NCBI GenBank assembly: GCA_947627665.1
Contig: CANQWX010000020.1
Coordinates: forward strand, 1-33,571
Source of the DNA: an uncultured Clostridia bacterium
GTDB taxonomy: Bacteria > Bacillota > Clostridia > Christensenellales > Borkfalkiaceae
Reading direction: 5' to 3'
Length of the DNA: 33,571 nt
Shown here: in pieces, positions 7,501 through 15,170 of the stretch
How positions within the stretch are numbered: position 1 is the first letter of the stretch
How the letters are laid out: the number at the start of each line of letters is the position of its first letter
Made by a program: the position numbers and the translations under genes
The notes under the pieces: generated by a model
Seen by the model: only the letters and a program-made list of their open reading frames with translations
The model's database searches: none
Told to the model about the DNA's origin: nothing

Positions 7501-7732
7501 TGTCGGAGAAGTCGCTCTTGTAATATTGCGTGTCGAGGTCCGCCGTTTCGCCCGTTCCCGTGTTTTCGGACGCCGCTTCGCCGAAGATGGTGCGGAAAAC
7601 GCCGTCATACATCGTTACGGAAACGACGGGGAGCGCGATGGATACGGCCCACAGGATCGCAAGGAGAGGCGCGACGATGCAAGTAAGCACCTTTGCGCTC
7701 AGTTTCTTGCGGGGTTTCTTTTCGCTTGCCAT
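4577..7732 (-). CDS. Membrane-anchored, domain-permuted family GH3 glycosidase
   Basis: A 1051-residue GH3 enzyme, probably a beta-glucosidase or similar exo-beta-glycosidase. A signal-anchor helix sits at about residues 15-40. The usual C-terminal (alpha/beta)6 domain comes first (EGFVLLQN at about 95 to GYGLSYTTFEW at about 400), then a fibronectin III-like domain (about 405-510), then a linker, then the normally N-terminal TIM barrel (about 665-960). The nucleophile is Asp922 in SVITDYDN, and the substrate-binding KH...NDQE pattern is present in the barrel. A second transmembrane helix (FAYYWLIIIAVWLL) and a charged cytoplasmic tail end the protein. This permuted order is known from Ruminococcus and Butyrivibrio beta-glucosidases. 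It is the last gene of the esterase/CBM operon, 83 bp after the CBM gene, and probably trims oligosaccharides on the outer membrane face. Substrate linkage cannot be told from the sequence. Confidence 0.88.
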   Translation of the reverse strand: MASEKKPRKKLSAKVLTCIVAPLLAILWAVSIALPVVSVTMYDGVFRTIFGEAASENTGTGETADLDTQYYKSDFSDINTLEAAEQKFTREGGAEGFVLLQNTEDEKGLPLKAASKVSLFSQSSVDPVAGGTGSGVSTMSSDLKTAFTEQGFSVNEALWNFYQGTGKKRGVGAISYGGAEDWSINETKIGDIPAAAKTEANGTIPIFIFSRTGGEGRDLGRYMGSWTTVEADKTKHYLEPDSIELGVIDYLNKNFNNVIIIVNTNNAFELGWVKDYENITAVLWAPGAGGDTCRSIVDVLSGKITPSGHLVDTFAYDAFSSPAMQNMGDVDLMNGGKVVGNGLFYDEGIYVGYKYYETRYFDEQNGAEKVGDYDYAATVQYPFGYGLSYTTFEWSGFTVGEMDDNKDIEISVTVKNTGAVAGKEVVQVYLNAPYTQYDKTNFVEKASSSLVGFEKTKELKAGESETVKITVNQKDLISYDDVNAKTYILEAGDYLLTAAHNVHEANNNFLVYNGKETDGLFGEGDKTFVGKYTYAYTENNGVDKTTYSKSANGTTITNQFDHALWAGHQNITARDKYLTRQDWEGTFPKTHGNQNSKKESTFSEKNGYVWEVEVDQETAAQLAKRGADASLNPMTEDEAASKAGEFGKEGTVDLVDVRGLPFDEIDWDAYIDHMTLAEIRGMIRQGGYKTSRAQSINKPEAIDYDGPSGLNEGGVTHSPYSITYPCAANLAASWNRENSRLHGYYVSEDALHANETHFGSHQYKGVISGWYAPAMNIHRTPFAGRNFEYYSEDGFMSGEMALQASRETAYKGVYSYIKHLCLNDQEDHRSSVATFSNEQAIREIYLKPFQTCIEERGMQTIMVQQYDATTGTFTKKEMEIPAVMGVMTSFNRIGCTWAGGNYQLITKVLRQEWGFNGSVITDYDNGGYMDTEQCLRAGGDLKLTNFATSAGPDQNNKATQYYMREAMKHVLYTTVNSNAMNGIAHGVAVSSTPFAYYWLIIIAVWLLTLGLTAWGVTAIVFRLRKERAADSGATDGGDTDNEGDETPETGE

Positions 7733-7760
7733 AATATTTCTCTCCTTATAGATGTTTTTG

Positions 7761-7793
7761 AAAAAAGAACTCCGCCGCCGTGATGTGCGGCGG
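7761..7793 (-). terminator. Weak intra-operon terminator or attenuator before the GH3 gene
   Basis: On the minus strand CCGCCGC (7787-7793) pairs with GCGGCGG (7772-7778), followed after five bases by six Ts (7761-7766). It lies between the CBM lipoprotein and GH3 genes and could reduce read-through into the large GH3 gene or protect the upstream mRNA. Confidence 0.5.
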
Positions 7794-7815
7794 GCCGTAC
7801 GTTAACGCTTACCGA

Positions 7816-8496
7816 TTACGAGAGCTTTGTAGGGGACGTAATGATGAGCTTGTCGATGTTGACGCCGTAGCTGATGGGCTGTGCGCCTTCACCATCGGGC
7901 GTCTCGGTGTAGCCGGTGGCTGCAAGCACGATCTTGTTCTCGCCCGCTTTGAGGTCAACGACCACTTTCACATCCTGATAGTTGCAGAGGGGATTATCGT
8001 AAACCGCCATCAAAGCCATCGGATTTTCGGCCGACAAAGCAGCAAGGGTCTCGCCCGTGATCGTAATTTCGGGAAGTTTGCCCTTTACTTCGACTTCTTT
8101 ATCGTTGACGGTGAGTGTAAAGACCTTCTGCGTGCTGAAATCGATCGATTTGACGATGAAATCACCGCCGGTCCAAAGACCGCTTTGATCCATAGCGCCG
8201 GAAGCGAGACGGAAGTTGAGTTCCACTTTCGCATCGGCTTCGGCATTCACGGTGAACGTAAGCGTTGCGCCTTCGCTCGTGAAGTAACCGACTTGCGTAA
8301 GTTCATCACCGGGGGCGGAGAGGTCGCCCGTCCAGAAGTGTTTTCCCTCTTCGATCTGTGCGGCACCGCCGAGTTCGGCCTCTTCCGCTTCGAAGGTGTA
8401 CTTCTCACCGCTGACGCCGCAGCCACCAAGCGCTACCATCGTGGACATCGCAACGAGCGCGATCCCCGCGACACAAAGTTTTTTCAAATTCTTCAT
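7816..8496 (-). CDS. Lipoprotein consisting of a single CBM-like domain
   Basis: A 226-residue lipoprotein with signal peptide and lipobox LGGC (Cys26). The mature part is one beta-sandwich-like domain beginning YTFEAEEAEL and ending NIDKLIITS, the pattern of CBM6/CBM35-type carbohydrate-binding modules (the E-A-E opening and a final D-K-hydrophobic strand). Residue by residue it parallels the C-terminal domain of the esterase encoded upstream: YTFEAE, LWTGG, VKxxDxS, KAGENxIVL and LDKI/IDKL recur in the same order. No catalytic domain is present, so the role is presumably to hold glycan at the membrane for the esterase and GH3 enzyme beside it. Second gene of the operon, with a GGAGG ribosome binding site. 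The ligand is unknown. Confidence 0.75.
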   Translation of the reverse strand: MKNLKKLCVAGIALVAMSTMVALGGCGVSGEKYTFEAEEAELGGAAQIEEGKHFWTGDLSAPGDELTQVGYFTSEGATLTFTVNAEADAKVELNFRLASGAMDQSGLWTGGDFIVKSIDFSTQKVFTLTVNDKEVEVKGKLPEITITGETLAALSAENPMALMAVYDNPLCNYQDVKVVVDLKAGENKIVLAATGYTETPDGEGAQPISYGVNIDKLIITSPTKLS

Positions 8497-8621
8497 AACA
8501 TTCCTCCGAAATTTTTTTTATAAAGTACGGCGGCCGCGCGTGAACTACCATCACGACTCATCCGCGCGCGGCACACCGGCTATCAAATAGCCTTCGTTCA
8601 AATAGCCCAATCGCTTTTCGC

Positions 8622-10673
8622 TTAGCCCTGCTGAGGCGCGCGGGACGAGTTGTCGGTCTCCGTCCAGGTGAGGGTCGCGTCCGCCTTGATCACGATCTTG
8701 TCGAGGTTGAAGCCCTTCGTCGCGGTCAGAACGATGGTGTTCTCCCCTGCTTTGAGGTGGATGTTCGCCGTGCCCGTGCCGAAGTTTTTGAGGGGCGCGT
8801 TGTAGATCCAGCCCATGTCGCCCCAGCCGATGCCCGTAAGGGAGAGCCCGGGGAGTATGCCCGCGAGGGCGACGTTGGTGCCGTTGACGGAAAGCGTCGC
8901 ATGCTCGCCCTTGGAGAGATCGACTTCTTTCACGGTGAAGGTGCTGCCGCCCGTCCACAGATCCGTCTCATTCTCAGTAGAGGCCGCGCGGAGGGTAAGA
9001 AGTGCATCGCATTCCTTGTCCGACGTGATCTTGAAGGTGACGACCGCTCCGGTATTGAAGTAGCCGAGCGCCGTTACTTCGGGGCCTGCCGTGTCCTTGT
9101 CGCCGCCCCATTCGGTACCCGTTTCCACGGTGATGGGGGTGGGCTGTCCGTTATTCGTGCCCGTGCCGTCGGTGAGAACGCCCTTTTCGGCTTCAAAAGT
9201 GTACTCCGTGCCTTCGATCGCGGGAGGAGGAGTGGGCGTTTCGCCGCCGCTCTCGCCCTTCTTCTGCGCCGCCATCCACTGCCAGAGGCTGGCGTCCTTG
9301 GTGCAATTTGCGGGGGTGAGATATTCCACGCCCGTCACTTTCTCATTGTCGAATTCCTTCTTGACGGCGTCGTTAAAGACGTAGATCCAAGACCAGTGTC
9401 CGTCGTAGGTCACGCCGGGGGCGTCTGCACCCTGCACGCTCTCGAAGAGGGTCATGTGCACGTTTCCGGCGCCCGCTTTCAAAAGGCGGTTGAAGGTAGG
9501 CTTCTCGAAGTTGTTGGGATCGACCGTACCGTCGTCGTTGGAGAGGATGAACCAAATGTTGTTGTCCTTGATCTGTTCAATCATCTCGTCCGAGATGCGG
9601 CCGTTGACATACGCTTCGCAGGTGGGATAGTACGCCGCGAAGTATTCGCCGTAGTGGAACATCATGTTCATCGTCATGTAGCCGCCGTTGGAGCAGCCGC
9701 CGAGATAGATGCGGTTCGTATCGATGTCGTCGTTGTCTTCAACATAGGTCGTGATCGCCTGCCAAAGGGCCTCGGTGTACCAGCTCTCCTGCGGGGAACC
9801 GTCGCCGACGTCGGTGTGATTATAAGTGCCCTTGCCGTCCTGGTCCATCCACATGGTGGGGGTCTGCACGGCGAGCACATAGGCGCCCGCAAGGCCGTTC
9901 TGTTTGAAATAGCTCTGGATGGCCGTATCGGTGAGCGCGGTCACTTCGTTGCCCAAAAGGTCGATGTCGATGTCCGTGCCGCCCTCGCCTGCGCCGTGGA
10001 GCCAGATGACGAGCGGGTTCTTGCCGCTGTCCGTCGCCGCACCCTCGGGCGTCCAGCTCGCGCGCTGCAAGGTGATGTCCTTGGAATTTTCCGTATAGTG
10101 GACGGTGTCCTTCTTCCACGAGGCCGTCTGAGGAACGATCTTCTCGGTGGCAACGTTTGCCGTGTAGGTGAAGGTATCTCCACCCTCATAGCTCTTGCTG
10201 CCCGCCTTGAAGCTCTTGCCCGAGGCGACGGTCACGGTGAAGCCGAACTTCTCCGACCAGGTGTTCATTCCCGAATAGGTGAAGGGGTTGCCCTTCACGT
10301 TCGCGCCCTTATAGCCTCCCCAATTGTACGATGTCGCCTCGTACGACATGGTGATCGTTATGTAGGACGAAGCCCCCGCCGCCTTTGCGCCCGTTGCGTC
10401 GGAAACATAGGCGTCGGTGACCGTACGCGTGTCGTTCCCCGTCTTTACGGTGAAGGTGTCCTTTGTGACGCCCGACACATCGCCGCCCAATTTCATCACG
10501 ATGCCATCCACGGTGGGACCGCCCTCATAGCCGTGCACGATGATGCGCCCCTCGGTGGGCGTTTCGCTCACGGGCGTATGCGGCGTTGTTCCGCCGTTGC
10601 AGGCGGCGAGCGCACCGCAGCCGAACGCCATCACAAGCGCCATCGCACATGTTGCAAACTTCCTGATTCTCAT
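8622..10673 (-). CDS. CE1-like esterase lipoprotein with C-terminal CBM
   Basis: A 683-residue lipoprotein (lipobox LAAC, Cys25). Residues about 40-200 form an N-terminal beta-rich domain that resembles the Ig-like domain of secreted poly-hydroxybutyrate depolymerase/feruloyl-esterase relatives. Residues about 225-460 are an alpha/beta hydrolase: oxyanion-region WLHGAGEGG, nucleophile Ser328 in GCSNGG, a likely acid in the SNDDGTVDP loop, and His426 in YDGHWSW. After a proline-rich linker (about 490-500), a CBM6/35-like domain fills the C-terminus. The likely reaction is removal of acyl or aromatic esters from plant or host glycans on the cell surface; peptidase activity is a weaker alternative. 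First gene of the operon with the CBM lipoprotein and GH3 enzyme, with its own sigma-A promoter (10715-10743) and a LytTR box just upstream. Confidence 0.8.
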   Translation of the reverse strand: MRIRKFATCAMALVMAFGCGALAACNGGTTPHTPVSETPTEGRIIVHGYEGGPTVDGIVMKLGGDVSGVTKDTFTVKTGNDTRTVTDAYVSDATGAKAAGASSYITITMSYEATSYNWGGYKGANVKGNPFTYSGMNTWSEKFGFTVTVASGKSFKAGSKSYEGGDTFTYTANVATEKIVPQTASWKKDTVHYTENSKDITLQRASWTPEGAATDSGKNPLVIWLHGAGEGGTDIDIDLLGNEVTALTDTAIQSYFKQNGLAGAYVLAVQTPTMWMDQDGKGTYNHTDVGDGSPQESWYTEALWQAITTYVEDNDDIDTNRIYLGGCSNGGYMTMNMMFHYGEYFAAYYPTCEAYVNGRISDEMIEQIKDNNIWFILSNDDGTVDPNNFEKPTFNRLLKAGAGNVHMTLFESVQGADAPGVTYDGHWSWIYVFNDAVKKEFDNEKVTGVEYLTPANCTKDASLWQWMAAQKKGESGGETPTPPPAIEGTEYTFEAEKGVLTDGTGTNNGQPTPITVETGTEWGGDKDTAGPEVTALGYFNTGAVVTFKITSDKECDALLTLRAASTENETDLWTGGSTFTVKEVDLSKGEHATLSVNGTNVALAGILPGLSLTGIGWGDMGWIYNAPLKNFGTGTANIHLKAGENTIVLTATKGFNLDKIVIKADATLTWTETDNSSRAPQQG

Positions 10674-10714
10674 GGTTTTCCTCCACGGGCGGCGTTACCG
10701 CCCCATTCGCGCGC

Positions 10715-10743
10715 ATTATAAATAAGAAAGGGCGACCCGTCAA
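10715..10743 (-). promoter_or_regulatory. Sigma-A promoter of the esterase/CBM/GH3 operon
   Basis: On the minus strand, -35 TTGACG (10738-10743), a 17-bp spacer and -10 TATAAT (10715-10720), with a leader of about 35 nt before the ATG at 10673. A GGAGG ribosome binding site precedes the start. Confidence 0.85.
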
Positions 10744-10753
10744 TGGGATTGCC

Positions 10754-10762
10754 CTAAACTGA
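10754..10762 (-). promoter_or_regulatory. LytTR-type binding box upstream of the esterase operon
   Basis: TCAGTTTAG on the minus strand fits the published LytTR consensus [TA][AC][CA]GTTN[AG][TG] at every position and lies 10 bp upstream of the -35 hexamer. The extended sequence CAGTTTAGGGCA differs in one base from the box in front of the response regulator gene (CAGTTTAGGACA). A second box at the expected 20-21 bp upstream is not evident; only a degenerate AAAGTAAGG is found 24 bp away. Confidence 0.6.
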
Positions 10763-10793
10763 CTTTTTTTGTCTTGTCCTTACTTTTCTATGC

Positions 10794-10812
10794 AAAAAAC
10801 GCACACTTTGCG
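10794..10812 (-). terminator. Weak terminator after the kinase gene
   Basis: On the minus strand a short stem (TGCG/CGCA pairing within 10800-10812) is followed by six Ts (10794-10799), 10 bp past the kinase stop codon. The stem is only four base pairs, so read-through toward the esterase operon is possible. Confidence 0.35.
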
Positions 10813-10821
10813 CCCATCTTG

Positions 10822-12171
10822 TCAGGCGGTAAGCCTAGCTTCGTTCTTCCCGCCGCGCGCGGGCAGCATGATCTGCAAGCTGAAAACTCCGTCCTCGGAG
10901 CTGAACCCGAACACGCCGCCGTATTTTTTGGCGAGCATGCGGATGCTTTTCAGCCCGTAGCCGTGCTCGACGCTTTCTTTGCTGGTGCGGGGCAGGTCGC
11001 CCTCCATCTGGAGGCTGCCGTTATAGTAATTCTCGCAGTGGACGATCACTTCGCCGCCACAGCATTTGACGGTCAGCGTAATGACGCGGCGGCTCTCGTC
11101 GGGGATCTTCTGCACCGCCTCGATCGCGTTGGAGAGAATATTGCCAAAGAGAGAATAGAGATCGTAGTCCCGCATATAGCCGAGCGGCGCGCCGTCCACC
11201 ATGCAGCTCAAATGAATGCCGCAATTGTTGCAGAGAAGGCTCTTTTCGGTGAGAAGCACATCGATGGGCTCGCAGCCCGTGCTCACCTTGCTGTCGTAAA
11301 CGGAGATGTAGCTCTCGATCTCTGCCACCTCTTCGGCGGAGAGTTTCTCCTCGCCGAGCCGCATCGCCTTGATCTTGTGTTTCATATCGTGGCACTTGAT
11401 GTTGATGAGGTCGATCGTTTCCTTGGCGATCTCATATTGCCGCCTGTCCTGCTGCCAGAGCCGCCGCACCTCCTCGATGTCGCTCTTCAAGGCGATCTTT
11501 TCGAGCATCCCCGATTGGATCCAGAGAATGAACAGGTCCGCTAAGATCGAGAAGAGGAAGATCACGATGCTCAGCTGCGGACTCATCCAGGCATATACGT
11601 TCGTCACCGAACACAGCCCCACCGTGACGAAGAGCGTCGTAAGCGAGAGGATGAGGATATTTCCGCTGTAAATGTTCTCCATGCCGAGATCGTGTACCTT
11701 GCGCACGAAAAAACGCCAAAAAAGAAGAATACATGCCAAAAACGTCCCGACGTGCAGGATGCACTCCGCCCAGTTGTAGCTCATGCCCTTCATCATCGCG
11801 CCGAGAAGCCCCACGGTTTCGAGAAAAGAAACGATGCGGTAGCAGCCGTTCTGCAAAGCGTAAGCCCCCGCGCCGAAAAAGAGCAGAATTTTGAAAGGAA
11901 CATCATAGCACAGGCGGAAGATCGCAAGCGTGAACAAAAAAACAAGAATGTAGCCGATCGCATTCACAATGGCGCCCGCGCCGCACAGCGCCTGGATGCA
12001 GCTCATGCACATCACCACCCCCGCAAGCACCGCTATGCCGCCGAAGAGCCACAGCCAAAACCCCTGCCGCCGTTGGCACCGATGCAGCAAAAGCCCCTCG
12101 GCAATGAGCAGCTCTATCAGAAAGGTGGGATACATGTAGATGAAAATGTATATCGCGGCTTCCAGATTCAT
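10822..12171 (-). CDS. GHKL-type sensor histidine kinase
   Basis: A 449-residue membrane kinase of the AgrC-like class. About six hydrophobic segments fill residues 1-215, followed by a coiled dimerisation region, the phosphoacceptor His261 in IKCHDMKHK, the N-box NILSNAIEAV and the G-box HGYGLKSI of a HATPase_c_5 domain. Kinases of this class usually sense peptides, cell-envelope signals or small molecules and phosphorylate a LytTR regulator. The gene overlaps the preceding response regulator by four bases (ATGA), so translation is coupled. No peptide-precursor gene or AgrB-type protease is visible nearby, so the signal is unknown. The position directly upstream of the esterase operon suggests a glycan-related or cell-surface cue, which is inference. 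Confidence 0.87.
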   Translation of the reverse strand: MNLEAAIYIFIYMYPTFLIELLIAEGLLLHRCQRRQGFWLWLFGGIAVLAGVVMCMSCIQALCGAGAIVNAIGYILVFLFTLAIFRLCYDVPFKILLFFGAGAYALQNGCYRIVSFLETVGLLGAMMKGMSYNWAECILHVGTFLACILLFWRFFVRKVHDLGMENIYSGNILILSLTTLFVTVGLCSVTNVYAWMSPQLSIVIFLFSILADLFILWIQSGMLEKIALKSDIEEVRRLWQQDRRQYEIAKETIDLINIKCHDMKHKIKAMRLGEEKLSAEEVAEIESYISVYDSKVSTGCEPIDVLLTEKSLLCNNCGIHLSCMVDGAPLGYMRDYDLYSLFGNILSNAIEAVQKIPDESRRVITLTVKCCGGEVIVHCENYYNGSLQMEGDLPRTSKESVEHGYGLKSIRMLAKKYGGVFGFSSEDGVFSLQIMLPARGGKNEARLTA

Positions 12172-12881
12172 TTGATCTCTCCCCCCGTAAAAACGCTCAT
12201 CAGGTCCTTCATAAATTGGCGATGGCGGGGGCGGCTGATCGTGAGAAGATTTCCGCTCACGTTCACCTGGTAATCGCGCACCCAGTTGATAAACCGTACA
12301 TTGACAAGGTAGCAGTTGTTACAGCGTAAAAAACCGTAGCCCGAGAGCCGTTTTTCGATCTCGGTGAGCGTGCCGCGCGCCTCGATGGTGCGGTCCACAA
12401 GATAAAAGCGGAGTTGATGCCCCATGACTTCGATGTACATCACCTTGTCTGTGGAAAGGCAGATCGCGCCGCTTGACGTATTCACGAGGATGGAATGCGT
12501 TTCCCGCGAGCGGGCAATGTTGATCGCCTTGCGCATTTTCAGACAGAAATCGGCATAGCGCAAAGGTTTTACGATATAGTCGAGCGCGTCCACCTCATAT
12601 CCCTTCTGGGCATACTGCGCCATACGGGTAATAAAAAGAAGCACCACGGAGGTGTCCTTGAACCGCAGTTGGTGCGCCGCCTCGATCCCGCTCATGTTGG
12701 GCAGATCGATGTCCATAAATACGATCGCAAATTCCGAATTCCGGTAAGAAGCAAGAAAACTCTCGGCGTCCGTAAAGTGCTTTACGTTGAATTCCATATC
12801 GGTTTGCGCGCCGAATTGCTTGAAATAGTCCATTAAATTGGCGACTGCGCCAAAGTCGTCGTCTACGACCGCAATATTCAT
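12168..12881 (-). CDS. LytTR-family response regulator
   Basis: A 237-residue regulator: receiver domain (residues 1-125) with acidic pocket VVDDD, phosphoacceptor Asp57 in FMDIDLPNMSG and Lys105 in VKPL, then a LytTR DNA-binding domain (about 135-237) with the FLRCNNCYLVN and VSGNLLTISR segments. I start it at the ATG at 12881, which is preceded by GGGGAGAG. The longer frame to 12932 would extend through the -10 element. Partner of the kinase with which it overlaps by four bases. Two perfect LytTR consensus boxes in its own promoter imply autoregulation, and a matching box precedes the esterase operon. Confidence 0.88.
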   Translation of the reverse strand: MNIAVVDDDFGAVANLMDYFKQFGAQTDMEFNVKHFTDAESFLASYRNSEFAIVFMDIDLPNMSGIEAAHQLRFKDTSVVLLFITRMAQYAQKGYEVDALDYIVKPLRYADFCLKMRKAINIARSRETHSILVNTSSGAICLSTDKVMYIEVMGHQLRFYLVDRTIEARGTLTEIEKRLSGYGFLRCNNCYLVNVRFINWVRDYQVNVSGNLLTISRPRHRQFMKDLMSVFTGGEIK

Positions 12882-12903
12882 ATTCCATCTCTCCCCTTCC
12901 GAT

Positions 12904-12932
12904 ATTATATCATGGGAAAGGAATTTGCACAA
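12904..12932 (-). promoter_or_regulatory. Promoter of the two-component operon
   Basis: On the minus strand, -35 TTGTGC (12927-12932), a 17-bp spacer and -10 TATAAT (12904-12909). The imperfect -35 beside upstream LytTR boxes is typical of an activator-dependent promoter. Confidence 0.75.
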
Positions 12933-12953
12933 GAGGCCCCGAAGATTTCTGTC

Positions 12954-12982
12954 CTAAACTTTCAAAATCTGTCCTAAACTGT
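12954..12982 (-). promoter_or_regulatory. Tandem LytTR boxes upstream of the regulator gene
   Basis: On the minus strand ACAGTTTAG (12974-12982) and AAAGTTTAG (12954-12962) both fit the LytTR consensus fully. They sit in two identical 13-bp direct repeats (12948-12960 and 12968-12980) with a 20-bp period, about two helical turns. The proximal box ends 21 bp upstream of the -35. Confidence 0.75.
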
Positions 12983-13131
12983 TTTCTTCGTTCAAATAAA
13001 TGGATAGGACATGACATTGTTTCAAAGATATTTAGTATTTTACCAGTACGCCTAATCGATGGACAAACACGCACATAACCGCCTTCGCCATTGTATTGCC
13101 CCTCGGTTTGAGTTTCGCTTTCACCCTATTC

Positions 13132-14740
<1,609 letters not shown>

Positions 14741-14803
14741 GGATACGGATCCGTAGTTAAATGGATATAACAGCCCCCTCCTAAACGTGAGAGCTATCCA
14801 CCA
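14741..14803 (+). pseudogene. tRNA-Arg 5'-half duplicate (attachment-site remnant)
   Basis: Bases 14750-14772 are identical to 14937-14959 of the intact tRNA-Arg. After three differing bases the anticodon-loop block CCCTCCTAA (14776-14784) matches again, all at an exact offset of 187 bp. The 3' half (anticodon stem partner, T arm) is not tRNA-like. Curiously GGATA at 14741 can pair with TATCC at 14795-14799, which is followed by ACCA, but the fragment is only 63 nt and lacks a T arm. It fits one end of an integration event at the tRNA gene better than a working tRNA. Confidence 0.6.
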
Positions 14804-14872
14804 AAACGGGAAGAAATGGGCAAAAAATGCCTTAAAATCGGCAAAAACGAGCCGTTTTTGGGGTCGCAAATA

Positions 14873-14898
14873 AAATTGGTATAAAAATTGGTATAAAA
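14873..14898 (+). repeat. Two ATTGGTATAAAA direct repeats (candidate arm-type integrase sites)
   Basis: The 12-bp sequence ATTGGTATAAAA occurs at 14875-14886 and again, head to tail, at 14887-14898. The same motif appears beyond the tRNA at 15081 and in inverted orientation at 15105-15114, beside the integrase gene. Repeats that flank a tRNA attachment core on both sides are typical arm-type binding sites of tyrosine recombinases. Confidence 0.55.
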
Positions 14899-14933
14899 TT
14901 TTTTCAGCCGATTTTCCGACAATTTCATAGTAC

Positions 14934-15008
14934 GCTTCCGTAGTTAAATGGATATAACAAATCCCTCCTAAGGATTAGTTATGGGTTCGATTCCCGTCGG
15001 GAGTACCA
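14934..15008 (+). tRNA. tRNA-Arg (anticodon CCU)
   Basis: The acceptor strands GCTTCCG (14934-14940) and CGGGAGT (14998-15004) pair with two G-U wobbles, followed by A and an encoded CCA. The anticodon stem AATCC/GGATT encloses the loop CTCCTAA with anticodon CCT. The T arm has the TTCGATT loop. The tRNA is 75 nt long and reads AGG codons. It is followed directly by a strong terminator and is convergent with the integrase gene. It is the insertion target of the mobile element on its right. Confidence 0.93.
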
Positions 15009-15010
15009 CG

Positions 15011-15038
15011 AAAAAACCGCAAGATATTGCGGTTTTTT
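15011..15038 (+). terminator. Terminator of tRNA-Arg
   Basis: AAAAAACCGCAA (15011-15022) and its perfect complement (15027-15038) enclose the loop GATA and end in six Ts. It starts three bases after the tRNA CCA end. Confidence 0.9.
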
Positions 15039-15080
15039 GCTTATCTAAACACAATATGTTGTACTTTTGATTTTTCAAAA

Positions 15081-15114
15081 TTGGTATAAATTTCCCGCTT
15101 TCGATTTATACCAG
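15081..15114. repeat. Inverted pair of TTGGTATAAA sites beside the integrase gene
   Basis: TTGGTATAAA (15081-15090) and TTTATACCAG (15105-15114) form an inverted pair with one mismatch, 14 bp apart. They repeat the motif found twice at 14875-14898 on the other side of the tRNA. They probably bind the integrase or excisionase. Confidence 0.55.
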
Positions 15115-15134
15115 AAATTTGGGGGCGGCAAGCA

Positions 15135-15163
15135 AACAGCCCGCCGAAGTCCGACGGGCTGTT
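15135..15163 (-). terminator. Terminator-like hairpin after the integrase gene
   Basis: AACAGCCCG (15135-15143) and CGGGCTGTT (15155-15163) form a perfect 9-bp stem starting 8 bp after the integrase stop codon. The T tract on the minus strand is broken (TTTGCTT), so termination may be partial. Confidence 0.55.
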
Positions 15164-15170
15164 CGTTTGA

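Noticed and set aside
4778-7783. 1001-codon open frame on the plus strand opposite the GH3 gene
   Set aside because: It is a long antisense shadow produced by high-GC third positions of the GH3 gene, which has motifs, signal anchor and operon context.
8757-10721. 654-codon plus-strand frame opposite the esterase gene
   Set aside because: Arg/Val/Ala-rich low-information sequence without motifs or ribosome binding site; the minus-strand gene has lipobox, catalytic Ser and CBM.
12983-13131. Possible small gene or terminator between gdhA and the two-component promoter
   Set aside because: No frame with a ribosome binding site and no convincing hairpin with a T tract was found.
14741-14803. Second functional tRNA-Arg
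   Set aside because: The anticodon stem does not pair and there is no T arm. Only the 5' half matches a tRNA.
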